A stretch of DNA of 52,663 nucleotides, taken from positions 1-52,663 of the forward strand of contig JAUSOY010000067.1 of NCBI GenBank assembly GCA_030656615.1, written 5' to 3'. This DNA comes from Bacteroidales bacterium (GTDB lineage Bacteria; Bacteroidota; Bacteroidia; Bacteroidales; TTA-H9). Below are positions 7,247 through 15,205 of this stretch, one piece after another. A program made the translations under genes and the position numbers. Position 1 is the stretch's first letter. Every line of letters begins with the position of its first letter. A model generated the notes under the pieces. The model worked only from the letters and a program-made list of their open reading frames with translations. It did no database searches and was not told the DNA's origin.

Positions 7247-8065
7247 ATGAAAAAATCGATTCGCTATTTTCCTTTACTGGCATTAATCGCCGGATTGTTA
7301 TTGTCATCATGTGTATCAAGCAAAAAGTTTAAGGCTTCTGAAGCCAGGGCTAATAATCTGCAAAAGGAAAATGTAAACACAACAAGCCAACTGAATGAAT
7401 GCAACAATCAGTTGATGGACGTGAAGGATGCAAAAGCAACCATGGAAAAAGAAACTGAAATCATGCAAAAAGAATATGCACTGATTCAAAAAAACCTGAT
7501 AATGCGTTCTTCCGAATCAAAAATGACCATTGCCGATCAGGCCAGGCGGTTAAATATCCTTCAGGATTTGATACAGGCGCAAACGGATAGAACAAACAAT
7601 CTTAAAAACTCAATTTCGAAAGCATTAATGAACTACAAAACCGATGAACTGAATGTTTACCAAAAAGATGGTAAAGTTTATGTTTCTCTGGCTGAAAAAC
7701 TGCTTTTTAAATCGGGCAGCGATAAAGTGGATGCAAAAGGAAAAGCAGCACTTAAAACGCTTGCAGCTGTTTTAAACACATCAAAAGACTTTACGGTAGC
7801 CATTGAAGGTCATACCGATAATGTTCCGATTAAAACATCAACGTTTAAAGATAATTGGGATTTAAGTACCGCAAGGGCTTCATCCATTGTGCGTATTCTT
7901 ACCATTGACAATGGTTTCGATTCGGGCCGCATTACTGCTTCCGGAAAAAGCCAGTTTCATCCGGTTAGTGTAAACACAACAGCCGAAGGACGCGCAGATA
8001 ACAGAAGGACGGAAGTAATCCTTTCGCCCGATTTACAGGAAATATATAAGCTTTTATATCAATAA
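7247..8065 (+). CDS. OmpA-family peptidoglycan-binding lipoprotein
   Basis: The 272-residue protein has a lipobox ending SSC (Cys22), a coiled-coil region of about 100 residues (30-130), and a C-terminal OmpA domain (about 145-262). The peptidoglycan-contact motifs are visible: EGHTDNVPI, the NWDLSTARA helix and the RADNRRTEV segment. It probably anchors in the outer membrane and spaces it from peptidoglycan through the coil. The upstream DNA has a loose TATGTAA match (7180) to the shared stress promoter but lacks ACCTTT at the right distance, so membership of that regulon is doubtful. Confidence 0.88.
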   Translation: MKKSIRYFPLLALIAGLLLSSCVSSKKFKASEARANNLQKENVNTTSQLNECNNQLMDVKDAKATMEKETEIMQKEYALIQKNLIMRSSESKMTIADQARRLNILQDLIQAQTDRTNNLKNSISKALMNYKTDELNVYQKDGKVYVSLAEKLLFKSGSDKVDAKGKAALKTLAAVLNTSKDFTVAIEGHTDNVPIKTSTFKDNWDLSTARASSIVRILTIDNGFDSGRITASGKSQFHPVSVNTTAEGRADNRRTEVILSPDLQEIYKLLYQ

Positions 8066-8176
8066 CTCTATACTCACGATGATCCGTTAGCATAATACTT
8101 CACTACTTGTTTTTTAGAATCCCACGTGCAGTACATTAATGATTTGATCTTTAAAGCAAAAATTTGGTTGTAAACG

Positions 8177-8220
8177 AAAATCAGCTTTGAGCGGTTAATC
8201 CGGACAAAGCTGATTTTTTA
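8177..8220 (+). terminator. Intrinsic terminator after the OmpA gene
   Basis: AAAATCAGCTTTG and CAAAGCTGATTTT form a 13-bp perfect stem with a 14-nt loop, followed by further T residues. Confidence 0.85.
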
Positions 8221-8280
8221 ATAAGATAGCGAACAAAAAAAATACAGAAAGACTATTCTAATGGTATAATTTTAAGCGTA

Positions 8281-8838
8281 TTAGAAAAATATTATTTCCT
8301 TTATTTTCATCTCATTTGGTAATGTCTTAATCTGCGGTTTTACGTAATCGTATTTGTCGTCAAGAATCGTTGAAATATCCATTAAAAATCCGCCGTCGAA
8401 TGTATCTGAAATCAAAAATAATCCATCATCATGATTAAAATCCGCTGACTTCAGTTTAGCTCTTTCTTTAAGTTCCTTTACAGTCATACCTACTGAAATT
8501 CCATCAACCGTTTTGATTAATGAATTCTTTAACACGATTCTAAAAACTTTATCCTTTGTTTTATTATCGTGTCCGCCAATGAAACTGAATAAAACTATTT
8601 TTTTAGATTCGTCTTTGTAAACTATATAATCGAATTCTTTCTTTTTACCATCATAAACAGGAATTTCTGTTTTTTCAACATGATATTTCTTTCCTGCATA
8701 TTCAATTGCAGATTTTAAAGGCATTCCAATCTTTACTCCTCCAATGGACTCATAATCCTTTAACTGCAAATTTGTCAGTTTATTAGTACAATTCGCAAGG
8801 AATAAACTAACTATCAATAGAAATACCAGTCTTTTCAT
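8281..8838 (-). CDS. Hypothetical lipoprotein
   Basis: I take the start at the internal ATG (8838), because the peptide then begins MKRLVFLLIVSLFLANC, a clean lipoprotein signal peptide with Cys17. The longer frame to 8955 adds 39 polar residues with no support. The mature part of about 168 residues has two similar GGVKIGMPL- and DGISVGMTV-like segments, suggesting an internal duplication of a small alpha-beta unit of BamE/SmpA-like appearance. No function is assigned. It stands alone, downstream of and convergent with the ompA gene. Confidence 0.65.
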   Translation of the reverse strand: MKRLVFLLIVSLFLANCTNKLTNLQLKDYESIGGVKIGMPLKSAIEYAGKKYHVEKTEIPVYDGKKKEFDYIVYKDESKKIVLFSFIGGHDNKTKDKVFRIVLKNSLIKTVDGISVGMTVKELKERAKLKSADFNHDDGLFLISDTFDGGFLMDISTILDDKYDYVKPQIKTLPNEMKIKEIIFF

Positions 8839-9033
8839 TTTAAGTAACATTTTAATTTGCATTGTAGATAACGGCAATTTGTGTGAAGGCTTCCCATTTT
8901 TAGTACAGTTCAAAAATAGACGACTTTTATTTTTAATTGAACTGGAATTGGTCATGAGTTAAGTGAAATGGAGGCATAGCTTTTAAATTTCTTCTTAGGA
9001 GTATGATGGATTGAATGGATTGAATACAAGCGC

Positions 9034-9468
9034 TTACATCCGCTCCATGTACCAATTCACTACTCTTTCCATTTTATTGTAACTAAAAATGCTTGTGATG
9101 ATTTTTTGCAAACGGAAGAAAGCGGTTTCGCTCTTCACAACATAATCAGAGGCTTTGTGGTGCATGCAGTCTACGGCTACCTCAATCTTATCCTGAGACG
9201 AAAGCATCACAACAGGAATGTTTGGATTGAACGATTTGATTTTATCCAATGTTTCTATTCCATTCATCGCGGTTTTATCAATTCCGTCAAGATGATAATC
9301 TAAAATGATAACATCCGGATTGTGTGATAAATTCTCCACACAAAGTTCGCCTGTTGCATATGTTTCAATATTGAAATCGGCATTATACAAAAAATCGATT
9401 TCCAAAGCTTTCAAAAATAAGGCGTCATCGTCTACAAGAAAAAGCTTGATTCTATTATCTATATTCAT
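9034..9468 (-). CDS. Receiver-only response regulator
   Basis: The 144-residue protein is a single CheY-like receiver domain: acidic pair DDD near residue 13, phospho-acceptor Asp in VIILDYHLDG (about 57), Ser of VMLSSQD and Lys of YVVKSE at the switch positions. There is no output domain, so it works by protein contact or as an intermediate in a phosphorelay. It overlaps the 3' end of the hybrid kinase gene by 14 nt and is surely cotranslated with it; the kinase Hpt domain is the natural phosphodonor. Confidence 0.88.
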   Translation of the reverse strand: MNIDNRIKLFLVDDDALFLKALEIDFLYNADFNIETYATGELCVENLSHNPDVIILDYHLDGIDKTAMNGIETLDKIKSFNPNIPVVMLSSQDKIEVAVDCMHHKASDYVVKSETAFFRLQKIITSIFSYNKMERVVNWYMERM

Positions 9469-12400
9469 TCGTTTGAATTTTAATTGCGTTGTATTCGGCT
9501 TCTAATTCTTCACATGCTTGTTCACAAACATTTTCGAGTTTTAAAACCATTTCATCTATTCCTTTGGATTGTTTTTGGGTACTAGCAAATTCCTGTACTT
9601 TTTTAGCTATATTTTCGAAATCGAGGCTAATGCCCATTATCGAAAATGAAGGAATCATTTTATGAACAGCAGCATACAATGTATCCCAATCTTTATTCTT
9701 CAAACCTTTTTTCATTGCCAAAACCAAAGGTGGGGTTTGTTCCAGATACAGTGAAATCATTTCCATCATTAATATTGGATTTGCTTTTGTACGGGCAATC
9801 AAATAATCTAGGTGAGTGCATTTGGTCTTTAAATTTTCTTCTACAGGATCTTCAGCATATTCAATGGGTGCAATAGGACTTCTTTTTATAAGTCCAACTA
9901 TTTTACTGTACAATAATAGATCATCCACAGGTTTTGCAATATAATCGTTCATCCCTACAGCTTTGCATTTGGCCAAGTCTACCGTTGTAACATCTGCCGT
10001 TAAAGCAATGATGGGGATATCGGAATTCATTATGTTGCGAATAAAGTCAGTTGCTTCAAATCCGTTCATTTCAGGCATTTGCAAGTCCATTAAAATAACA
10101 TCGTAAGAACTGTTTTCCATTTTTTCGATGGCTATTTTCCCATTTCCTGCTATATCACATTCAAATCCGAAATCATCCAATAATGTTCTCATTAGCAATT
10201 GATTGAGAGGAATATCTTCGACTACCAGAACTCTGATATCCGTTATTTCCGGATCCAATTCCATTAATTCTGATTCTATTTCTGCATTGGCCTTGGTTTT
10301 TAAGAAAGTTAAAACGAAACTAAATGTAGAGCCTTCATTAATTTTGCTGCTTACTTCAATGCTGCCATCCTGAGCCTCAACCAATTGTTTAACAATGGCA
10401 AGTCCCAATCCGGTTCCTCCGTACAAACGCGATGTGCCACTGGATGCCTGTTGAAAGTTTTCAAATATTTTCTCTATTTTATCTTCAAGAATTCCAATAC
10501 CGGTATCTGAAACTTCGAATCGAATACTAACTTTCTTTTCATCTTCTTCGATTAATTTGACAGCGACTGTAATTTTGCCTTTGTTTGTAAATTTAACGGC
10601 ATTACTCACAAGATTTATAATGATTTGATGTAAACGCATCGGGTCACCAACCAATACATCAGGTATTCTATGGTCATATTCTTTTACTAGCGTTAAATTT
10701 TTTTCCTGAATTTTTAGTTCAAACAAATGGATAATGGCTGATAAGGAGGAAACCAATTTGAATGGTATTTTCTCAAATATCATTTTTCCTGAATCCACTT
10801 TTGCAAGATCGAGAATATCGTTAATGAGTACGATTAATGCATCACCACTCAATTTTATGGCCATTAAATATTCTTTTTGTTTTATCGACAAATCGGTTTT
10901 TAACAGCACTTTTGTAAATCCGATAATCCCATTCATGGGAGTACGGATTTCATGACTCATATTTGATAAAAATTGTTGTTTCGATTTTAATGCACCCTCT
11001 GCTATTTGCGTTGCATTTTCTGCACTCAGCTTAGCATCTTCAGCAATCAATGTTGCCAACTCTGCAAATGCCATTGCTTCGGTGAGTTCTGTTGAAATTC
11101 TTTTTTGTTCAGTAACGTCCCTTGCAACAATTACTACTCCGTCCACATTTCCATTTCCATCTTTATAGACTGATCCATTGAATAAAACATCGGTTAGTTT
11201 ACCATTTTTATGGCGAATTGTAAGGGGTGAATCGGCAACAGATCCTTTAGCAAATACCTCCTGGTAAACTTCACGTACTTTCTTTGGTTCAGTAAAATAA
11301 TCCGGGAAGTCAGTATCTGTTAGTTCTTGACGCGTCAATCCTGTAATATTTACTAAAGCATCATTCATATCAGTGATCTTGCCTTCTGCATTGATTGTAA
11401 CCAATGGGTCGAGAGTAGCTTCAATAAGACTTCTTGAATATTGGGAAGCTAATTTTAATGATTTGCTAATTTCTTCAAGCTCAATATTTAAAATATCTCC
11501 TTTTTGTTTCTCTCGGGTTTGAAATAATAGCTCTTTATCGGAAATAGCCAATTCCTTCTCTCGTTTCTCTTTTTCTTTATTTTGAAAAATAAGTTCTTTA
11601 TTAGCAATGATTAATTCATTCGCTCGTTTTTCTTTTTCATTATTTTGAAAAGCAAGTTCTTTGTTTGCAATAATTAATTCCGCTGCCCGCTTTTCTTTTT
11701 CATCATTTTGAAAAGCAAGTTCTTCGTTGGCAACAACTAACTCAGCAGCACGTCTTTCCTTTACTTCATTTTGGAAAGCAAGTTCTCTGTTGGCAATGAC
11801 CAACTCAGCAGCTCGTTTTTCTTTCTCTTTATTTTGAAAGGCAAGTTCTTTGTTAGCAATGATTAATTCTTCCGCCCGCTTTTCTTTCTCCTTATTTTGA
11901 AAAATAAGTTCTTTGTTGGCAATGATTAATTCTTCCGCCCGCTTTTCTTTTTCATTATTTTGAAAAATAAGTTCCTTATTGGCAATTACAAACTCTGCGG
12001 CTCGTTTTTCTTTCACTTCATTCTGAAAAGCAAGTTCTTTATTGGCTTTTCTTAACTCGATTACCCATTTTTGATTTGTAACATCACGGGCTGCTGCAAA
12101 AACACCAAGAACATTTCCTTTATCATCTTTATAGACGGAAGCATTGTATGATACATCGGTTAAATTCCCGTTTTTATGTTTTATGGTTAAGGGATAATCG
12201 GCTACAAAGCCTTTTTCAAAAACCTGAAGATAACCTTCCTGTGCTTTTTTAGGATCCGTAAAATAACTTGAGAAATCGGTATTTATTAGTTCTTCACGCG
12301 AAATACCGGTAACTTTTATCGAGGCCTCATTAACGTCAGTTATCTTTCCTTCAGCACTGATAGTAACCAGTGGATCTAAACTGGCTTCTATTAAACTCCT

Positions 12401-12778
12401 TGCATATTGAGAAGATTGCTTTTGTGAAGTAATATCCCGAGCCGCAGCAAAAACACCAAGCACATTTCCTTTGTCATCTTTGTAAACAGAAGCATTGTAA
12501 AGGACATCCGTTAGATTCCCTTTTATATGTTTTATAGTTAAGGGATAATCGGCAACAAAACCTTTTTCAAAAACCTGGAGATAACCTTCCTGCGCTTTTT
12601 TCGGATCGGTAAAATAACTTGAGAAATCGGTATTTATCAGGCTTTTCCTAGGAATACCCGTAACTTTTATCGATGCTTCGTTAACATCCGTTATCTTTCC
12701 TTCTGCACTGATAGTAACCAGTGGATCTAAACTGGCTTCTATTAAACTTCTGGTGTAATGAATTTCCTTTGTTTTCAT
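9455..12778 (-). CDS. Soluble hybrid histidine kinase (PAS-PAS-coil-PAS-HisKA-HATPase-REC-Hpt)
   Basis: The 1107-residue protein has no signal peptide or transmembrane helix. In order: two nearly identical PAS domains (about 8-120 and 125-237), a coiled coil of about 8.5 repeats of 21 residues (about 246-435, unit ANKELAFQNEEKEKRAAEL-like), and a third PAS (about 445-560). HisKA follows with SHEIRTP, then HATPase with VSDTGIGI and GGTGLGLA, a receiver with VILMDLQMP, and an Hpt domain with the AVHKMIPSFSIMG histidine. It is a cytosolic sensor that can run a full His-Asp-His relay to the neighbouring receiver protein. The signal is unknown. Confidence 0.92.
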   Translation of the reverse strand: MKTKEIHYTRSLIEASLDPLVTISAEGKITDVNEASIKVTGIPRKSLINTDFSSYFTDPKKAQEGYLQVFEKGFVADYPLTIKHIKGNLTDVLYNASVYKDDKGNVLGVFAAARDITSQKQSSQYARSLIEASLDPLVTISAEGKITDVNEASIKVTGISREELINTDFSSYFTDPKKAQEGYLQVFEKGFVADYPLTIKHKNGNLTDVSYNASVYKDDKGNVLGVFAAARDVTNQKWVIELRKANKELAFQNEVKEKRAAEFVIANKELIFQNNEKEKRAEELIIANKELIFQNKEKEKRAEELIIANKELAFQNKEKEKRAAELVIANRELAFQNEVKERRAAELVVANEELAFQNDEKEKRAAELIIANKELAFQNNEKEKRANELIIANKELIFQNKEKEKREKELAISDKELLFQTREKQKGDILNIELEEISKSLKLASQYSRSLIEATLDPLVTINAEGKITDMNDALVNITGLTRQELTDTDFPDYFTEPKKVREVYQEVFAKGSVADSPLTIRHKNGKLTDVLFNGSVYKDGNGNVDGVVIVARDVTEQKRISTELTEAMAFAELATLIAEDAKLSAENATQIAEGALKSKQQFLSNMSHEIRTPMNGIIGFTKVLLKTDLSIKQKEYLMAIKLSGDALIVLINDILDLAKVDSGKMIFEKIPFKLVSSLSAIIHLFELKIQEKNLTLVKEYDHRIPDVLVGDPMRLHQIIINLVSNAVKFTNKGKITVAVKLIEEDEKKVSIRFEVSDTGIGILEDKIEKIFENFQQASSGTSRLYGGTGLGLAIVKQLVEAQDGSIEVSSKINEGSTFSFVLTFLKTKANAEIESELMELDPEITDIRVLVVEDIPLNQLLMRTLLDDFGFECDIAGNGKIAIEKMENSSYDVILMDLQMPEMNGFEATDFIRNIMNSDIPIIALTADVTTVDLAKCKAVGMNDYIAKPVDDLLLYSKIVGLIKRSPIAPIEYAEDPVEENLKTKCTHLDYLIARTKANPILMMEMISLYLEQTPPLVLAMKKGLKNKDWDTLYAAVHKMIPSFSIMGISLDFENIAKKVQEFASTQKQSKGIDEMVLKLENVCEQACEELEAEYNAIKIQTNEYR
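11470..12045 (-). repeat. 63-bp tandem repeat coding a 21-residue coiled-coil unit
   Basis: About eight and a half in-frame units, each 21 residues (three heptads), encode the segment between PAS2 and PAS3 of the hybrid kinase. Units differ by a few substitutions, and the last one degenerates. The exact multiple of seven preserves coiled-coil register, so unit gain or loss would change length without breaking signalling. Confidence 0.85.
12067..12770 (-). repeat. Recent tandem duplication of a PAS domain
   Basis: Two PAS-coding blocks lie 351 bp (117 codons) apart: GTGGATCTAAACTGGCTTCT starts at 12370 and again at 12721. The two domains differ at only about ten residues, and the DNA is also very similar, so the duplication is recent or homogenised by conversion. 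Confidence 0.8.
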
Positions 12779-12807
12779 CCGTTTATAATTTGTTTTTCAA
12801 TTGTCGG

Positions 12808-12837
12808 ATGCCTGCCTTGTCGGCAGACAGGGAACTC
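12808..12837 (-). repeat. Dispersed palindromic repeat, copy 2
   Basis: This is the reverse-oriented counterpart of 1656-1684, a 30-bp element between the AraC and hybrid kinase genes. Read on the minus strand it begins GAGTTCCCTG and ends GGCAGGCAT like copy 1, with a few substitutions and one indel. Confidence 0.55.
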
Positions 12838-12919
12838 TCCATAATAATCATTCTACTGTGTGCCAAAGTTTTTGACATGGTACGTTTCATTTTATCTTTT
12901 TCTCAAATTCAGATAGTTA

Positions 12920-13486
12920 TCAGGATCCAATTTCTTCTATTGGGTTTCGCCTTTTATTCTTCATTTGCTTAAAATGTGAAGGAGAAAGCCCGGTAACTTT
13001 TTTAAACTGATTGGATAAATGAGCTACACTGCTGTAGTTCATTTTCCAGGCTATTTCAGAAATATTTAATTCACCATAAATAATCAATTCTTTTATTCGT
13101 TCAATTTTATGAGATATGATATATTGCTCGATGGTTGTTCCCTGAACTTCTGAAAATAAATTTGCCAGATAGGTATAATCGTAATCTAGTTTTTCGCTTA
13201 AAAAATTGGAGAAATTTATTTTGATTATTCCATCTGAATGATGAACCATTTCGATAATTGCGTTTTTAATTTTTTCAATCAATACCGCTCTCTTGTCGTC
13301 CATCAATTCAAGCCCTATACTGAGCAAAACTATTTTCAGTTCCTCCCTTTGCTCAGTTGAAATGTCTTCCATTATCTCAATTTCGCCTAAATCAACAACA
13401 ATGAAATGGAAACGAAGTTTTTTTAGCTCTTCTTTCACCGCCATCTTGCAGCGGTTGCTAACCATGTTCTTGATATATAGCTTCAT
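12920..13486 (-). CDS. AraC-family regulator with degenerate HMA-like N-terminal domain
   Basis: I use the ATG at 13486 (188 residues); the longer frame to 13573 would run through the promoter at 13509-13576. The N-terminal domain of about 70 residues starts MKLYIKNMVSNRCKMAVK, a ferredoxin-like HMA fold in which the usual CxxC is SxxC. The C-terminal AraC domain (about 85-180) has two helix-turn-helix motifs (ISEIAWKMNYSS and LSNQFKKVTGLSPSHFK). It is a cytosolic DNA-binding protein. Its own promoter shares the architecture of the stress promoters A-C, so it is the best candidate regulator of them, with autoregulation. The direct ligand is unknown. Confidence 0.87.
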   Translation of the reverse strand: MKLYIKNMVSNRCKMAVKEELKKLRFHFIVVDLGEIEIMEDISTEQREELKIVLLSIGLELMDDKRAVLIEKIKNAIIEMVHHSDGIIKINFSNFLSEKLDYDYTYLANLFSEVQGTTIEQYIISHKIERIKELIIYGELNISEIAWKMNYSSVAHLSNQFKKVTGLSPSHFKQMKNKRRNPIEEIGS

Positions 13487-13508
13487 ATTTATTCTTCTAA
13501 AGAAACTT

Positions 13509-13576
13509 ACAAAGGTGGTCGTTTGATTATTAGGAATTGTTTTATAATAATTAAAATAAATTACATAATTCACACA
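13509..13576 (-). promoter_or_regulatory. Shared stress promoter, copy D (AraC gene)
   Basis: On the minus strand TGTGTGA (13576-13570) precedes ACCTTTGT (13516-13509) by exactly 60 nt, the same distance as in copies A, B and C, and the flank AGAATGTGTGAAT equals that of copy C. The middle TGTGTAA is degenerate (TATAAAA at the expected place). The ATG at 13486 lies 30 nt after the ACCTTT start. Confidence 0.6.
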
Positions 13577-13653
13577 TTCTACTAAACTATATTATTTGTA
13601 AATCCGGCAAAACCTTTAACCTTATCTTGACTAATGCTTTTTACTTATACAAA

Positions 13654-13842
13654 TCAAAAAGCCGTAGGAATAAGAGATGTCTTTGCCTCGTTCATGACAA
13701 ACTGAAGTACATTAAAAGGTTTGAGCCTAAAAACGGCCTTTGAGTGCGTAGAAAAAAGTTTCTGCTCCGTGGCTTGGATTGCGTTGTATCGCTTGTCGAA
13801 ACTTCGCTGGATTCCAGAAAGTGGAACAGACTGCTCAGAATT
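13654..13842 (-). other. Start-less open frame, likely dispersed intergenic sequence or gene remnant
   Basis: A 62-codon open frame on the minus strand runs from just after a TAG (13845-13843) to a TGA (13656-13654) with no start codon near its front; the first ATG is about 15 codons from the end. The inferred peptide contains SFDKRYNAIQATEQKLF. It has the look of a repeated Bacteroidota intergenic element or gene relic, but I cannot confirm that here. Confidence 0.3.
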
Positions 13843-13861
13843 CTATATATTAGCCGCTGAC

Positions 13862-14488
13862 CTATTCTTTTTGTCCTGCGATAATTGAATTATTTTCAGT
13901 CGAATTGTATGCAAATTCTTTTATTTTCAACCCATTATTTCCTATTCTTTCTAAATGTATCCATGCAATCATATTATCAAGTTTAAGTCCCCAATATGTA
14001 TCTTTAAAGCTAAGGGAAGGTATCATACATCCATCCGTAAGCAATCCAGTAACATTCTCATTGGTCCATGAATCTGAACTTGAAATTAATTGTGTAGTAT
14101 CGTAATTTCGAATCCAATAATTTGAAACTGTATCAAGACTAATGAATCCATTAGAATTTATTGGCTTTATTTGGATTGTTTTAATGTGAAAGATTCCACA
14201 ATGTCCACAATATTGGGTTAACTCCTGTTGATAATGTCGGACTTCTATTTGAAAATCAATTTCCGAATCATTATTTAGGTCAAGGTCAAAATACGCTATT
14301 GAATCATTCGGCAGTGGTAATTGTCCACAAAAAGGATTCATACTGGTATAATAATCCCTAATCGTAGTTATCGAAATATCCGGTTGAAGATCAAAAAAAA
14401 CAATTTCATTCTTTGGCTTAGGACTCTCCTTGTCACATGAAAAAATCAAGAATCCTAATAAGGCTATCCATAAAATGTTCTTTTTCAT
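13862..14488 (-). CDS. Hypothetical lipoprotein
   Basis: The 208-residue protein has a lipoprotein signal peptide (MKKNILWIALLGFLIFSC, Cys18). An acidic, beta-rich mature part follows, with Cys residues at about 54, 94, 97 and 154; CGHC near 94-97 resembles a thioredoxin-like or metal motif, but the rest does not look like thioredoxin. A DLDLNNDSEIDF stretch resembles an EF-hand or dockerin-type Asp-rich loop and could bind calcium. I do not recognise the family. It is monocistronic, with a possible -7 box TATATTTGA at 14588-14580 (minus) upstream. Confidence 0.6.
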   Translation of the reverse strand: MKKNILWIALLGFLIFSCDKESPKPKNEIVFFDLQPDISITTIRDYYTSMNPFCGQLPLPNDSIAYFDLDLNNDSEIDFQIEVRHYQQELTQYCGHCGIFHIKTIQIKPINSNGFISLDTVSNYWIRNYDTTQLISSSDSWTNENVTGLLTDGCMIPSLSFKDTYWGLKLDNMIAWIHLERIGNNGLKIKEFAYNSTENNSIIAGQKE

Positions 14489-14833
14489 TTTGTTGTTTTT
14501 TAAGGTTGTGGCTAAGAGCCGTTCACCGTCAAAAACCGTGGCAAGCTATCTCAAAACCTTATTTGATAATTACTGTGTATCAAATATATGCAAATTTTTG
14601 TCAATAAAATAGGAATTGATGTGATATTCCGGGTATTTTTTGGTGGAGTATTTTTGGCGTGATTACAGCATATATAAGGCTTAAAAACAATAATTAGTGC
14701 TGATTTGCTGAAGCATGGGTACTCACAGATAAGTGTAGCAGTAGTATGGGATTGCGTGCTACTTTCCTTTCAGCCGACACATAATTTCATGCTGGGCAGA
14801 ATGTTTAAATCAAAACCAAAACCCATATTACTG
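14489..14833. other. Intergenic stretch without a recognised gene
   Basis: No convincing ORF in either strand. It holds a possible minus-strand -7 box (14580-14588) for the lipoprotein gene and small inverted repeats such as GGCT/AGCC near 14510. It separates that gene from the HepT/MntA pair. Confidence 0.4.
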
Positions 14834-15205
14834 TTACACATTATTACCACCCAGTGCTTTTTCTTTTTTTATTATTTCAAATAAGTCAAGTCTGTTTTGT
14901 GGTAAATTGTTCTTTGCAATTTCCCAAATCATTTCATAGTCAATTCCAAAATATGTATGAGTAATTAAGTTTCGAAGTCCATACATTTTTTTCCAGGGCA
15001 TTTCAGGATATTTATTCTGAACTTCTGTCGGGATATTTTTTGAGGCTTCTCCAATAATCTCGAAATTTCGGATTATAGCATCTACAGCAATATAAGTCTG
15101 TTTGAATTTTTTAAAGTCAATATCACCCAAATACTCTTCAATTCTGTCCATTGATAGAAGCATGTCTTCAAGATACAAAATGAATTCTCTTTTAATTGGA
15201 CTCAT
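14834..15205 (-). CDS. hepT: HepT-like HEPN ribonuclease toxin (DUF86)
   Basis: The 123-residue all-helical protein carries the HEPN active-site motif RxxxxHxY (R78, H83, Y85). In characterised HepT/MntA pairs this motif cleaves RNA, and the antitoxin inactivates the toxin by adding AMP to the Tyr. Length and motif fit the DUF86/HepT family fully, so the toxin looks intact. It overlaps the upstream nucleotidyltransferase gene by 4 nt (ATGA), the usual order with the antitoxin gene first. Confidence 0.87.
   Translation of the reverse strand: MSPIKREFILYLEDMLLSMDRIEEYLGDIDFKKFKQTYIAVDAIIRNFEIIGEASKNIPTEVQNKYPEMPWKKMYGLRNLITHTYFGIDYEMIWEIAKNNLPQNRLDLFEIIKKEKALGGNNV

Noticed and set aside
8880-8950. 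TGTGTGA at 8880 as a shared promoter site
   Set aside because: It is on the wrong strand for the lipoprotein gene and has no ACCTTT 60 nt on.
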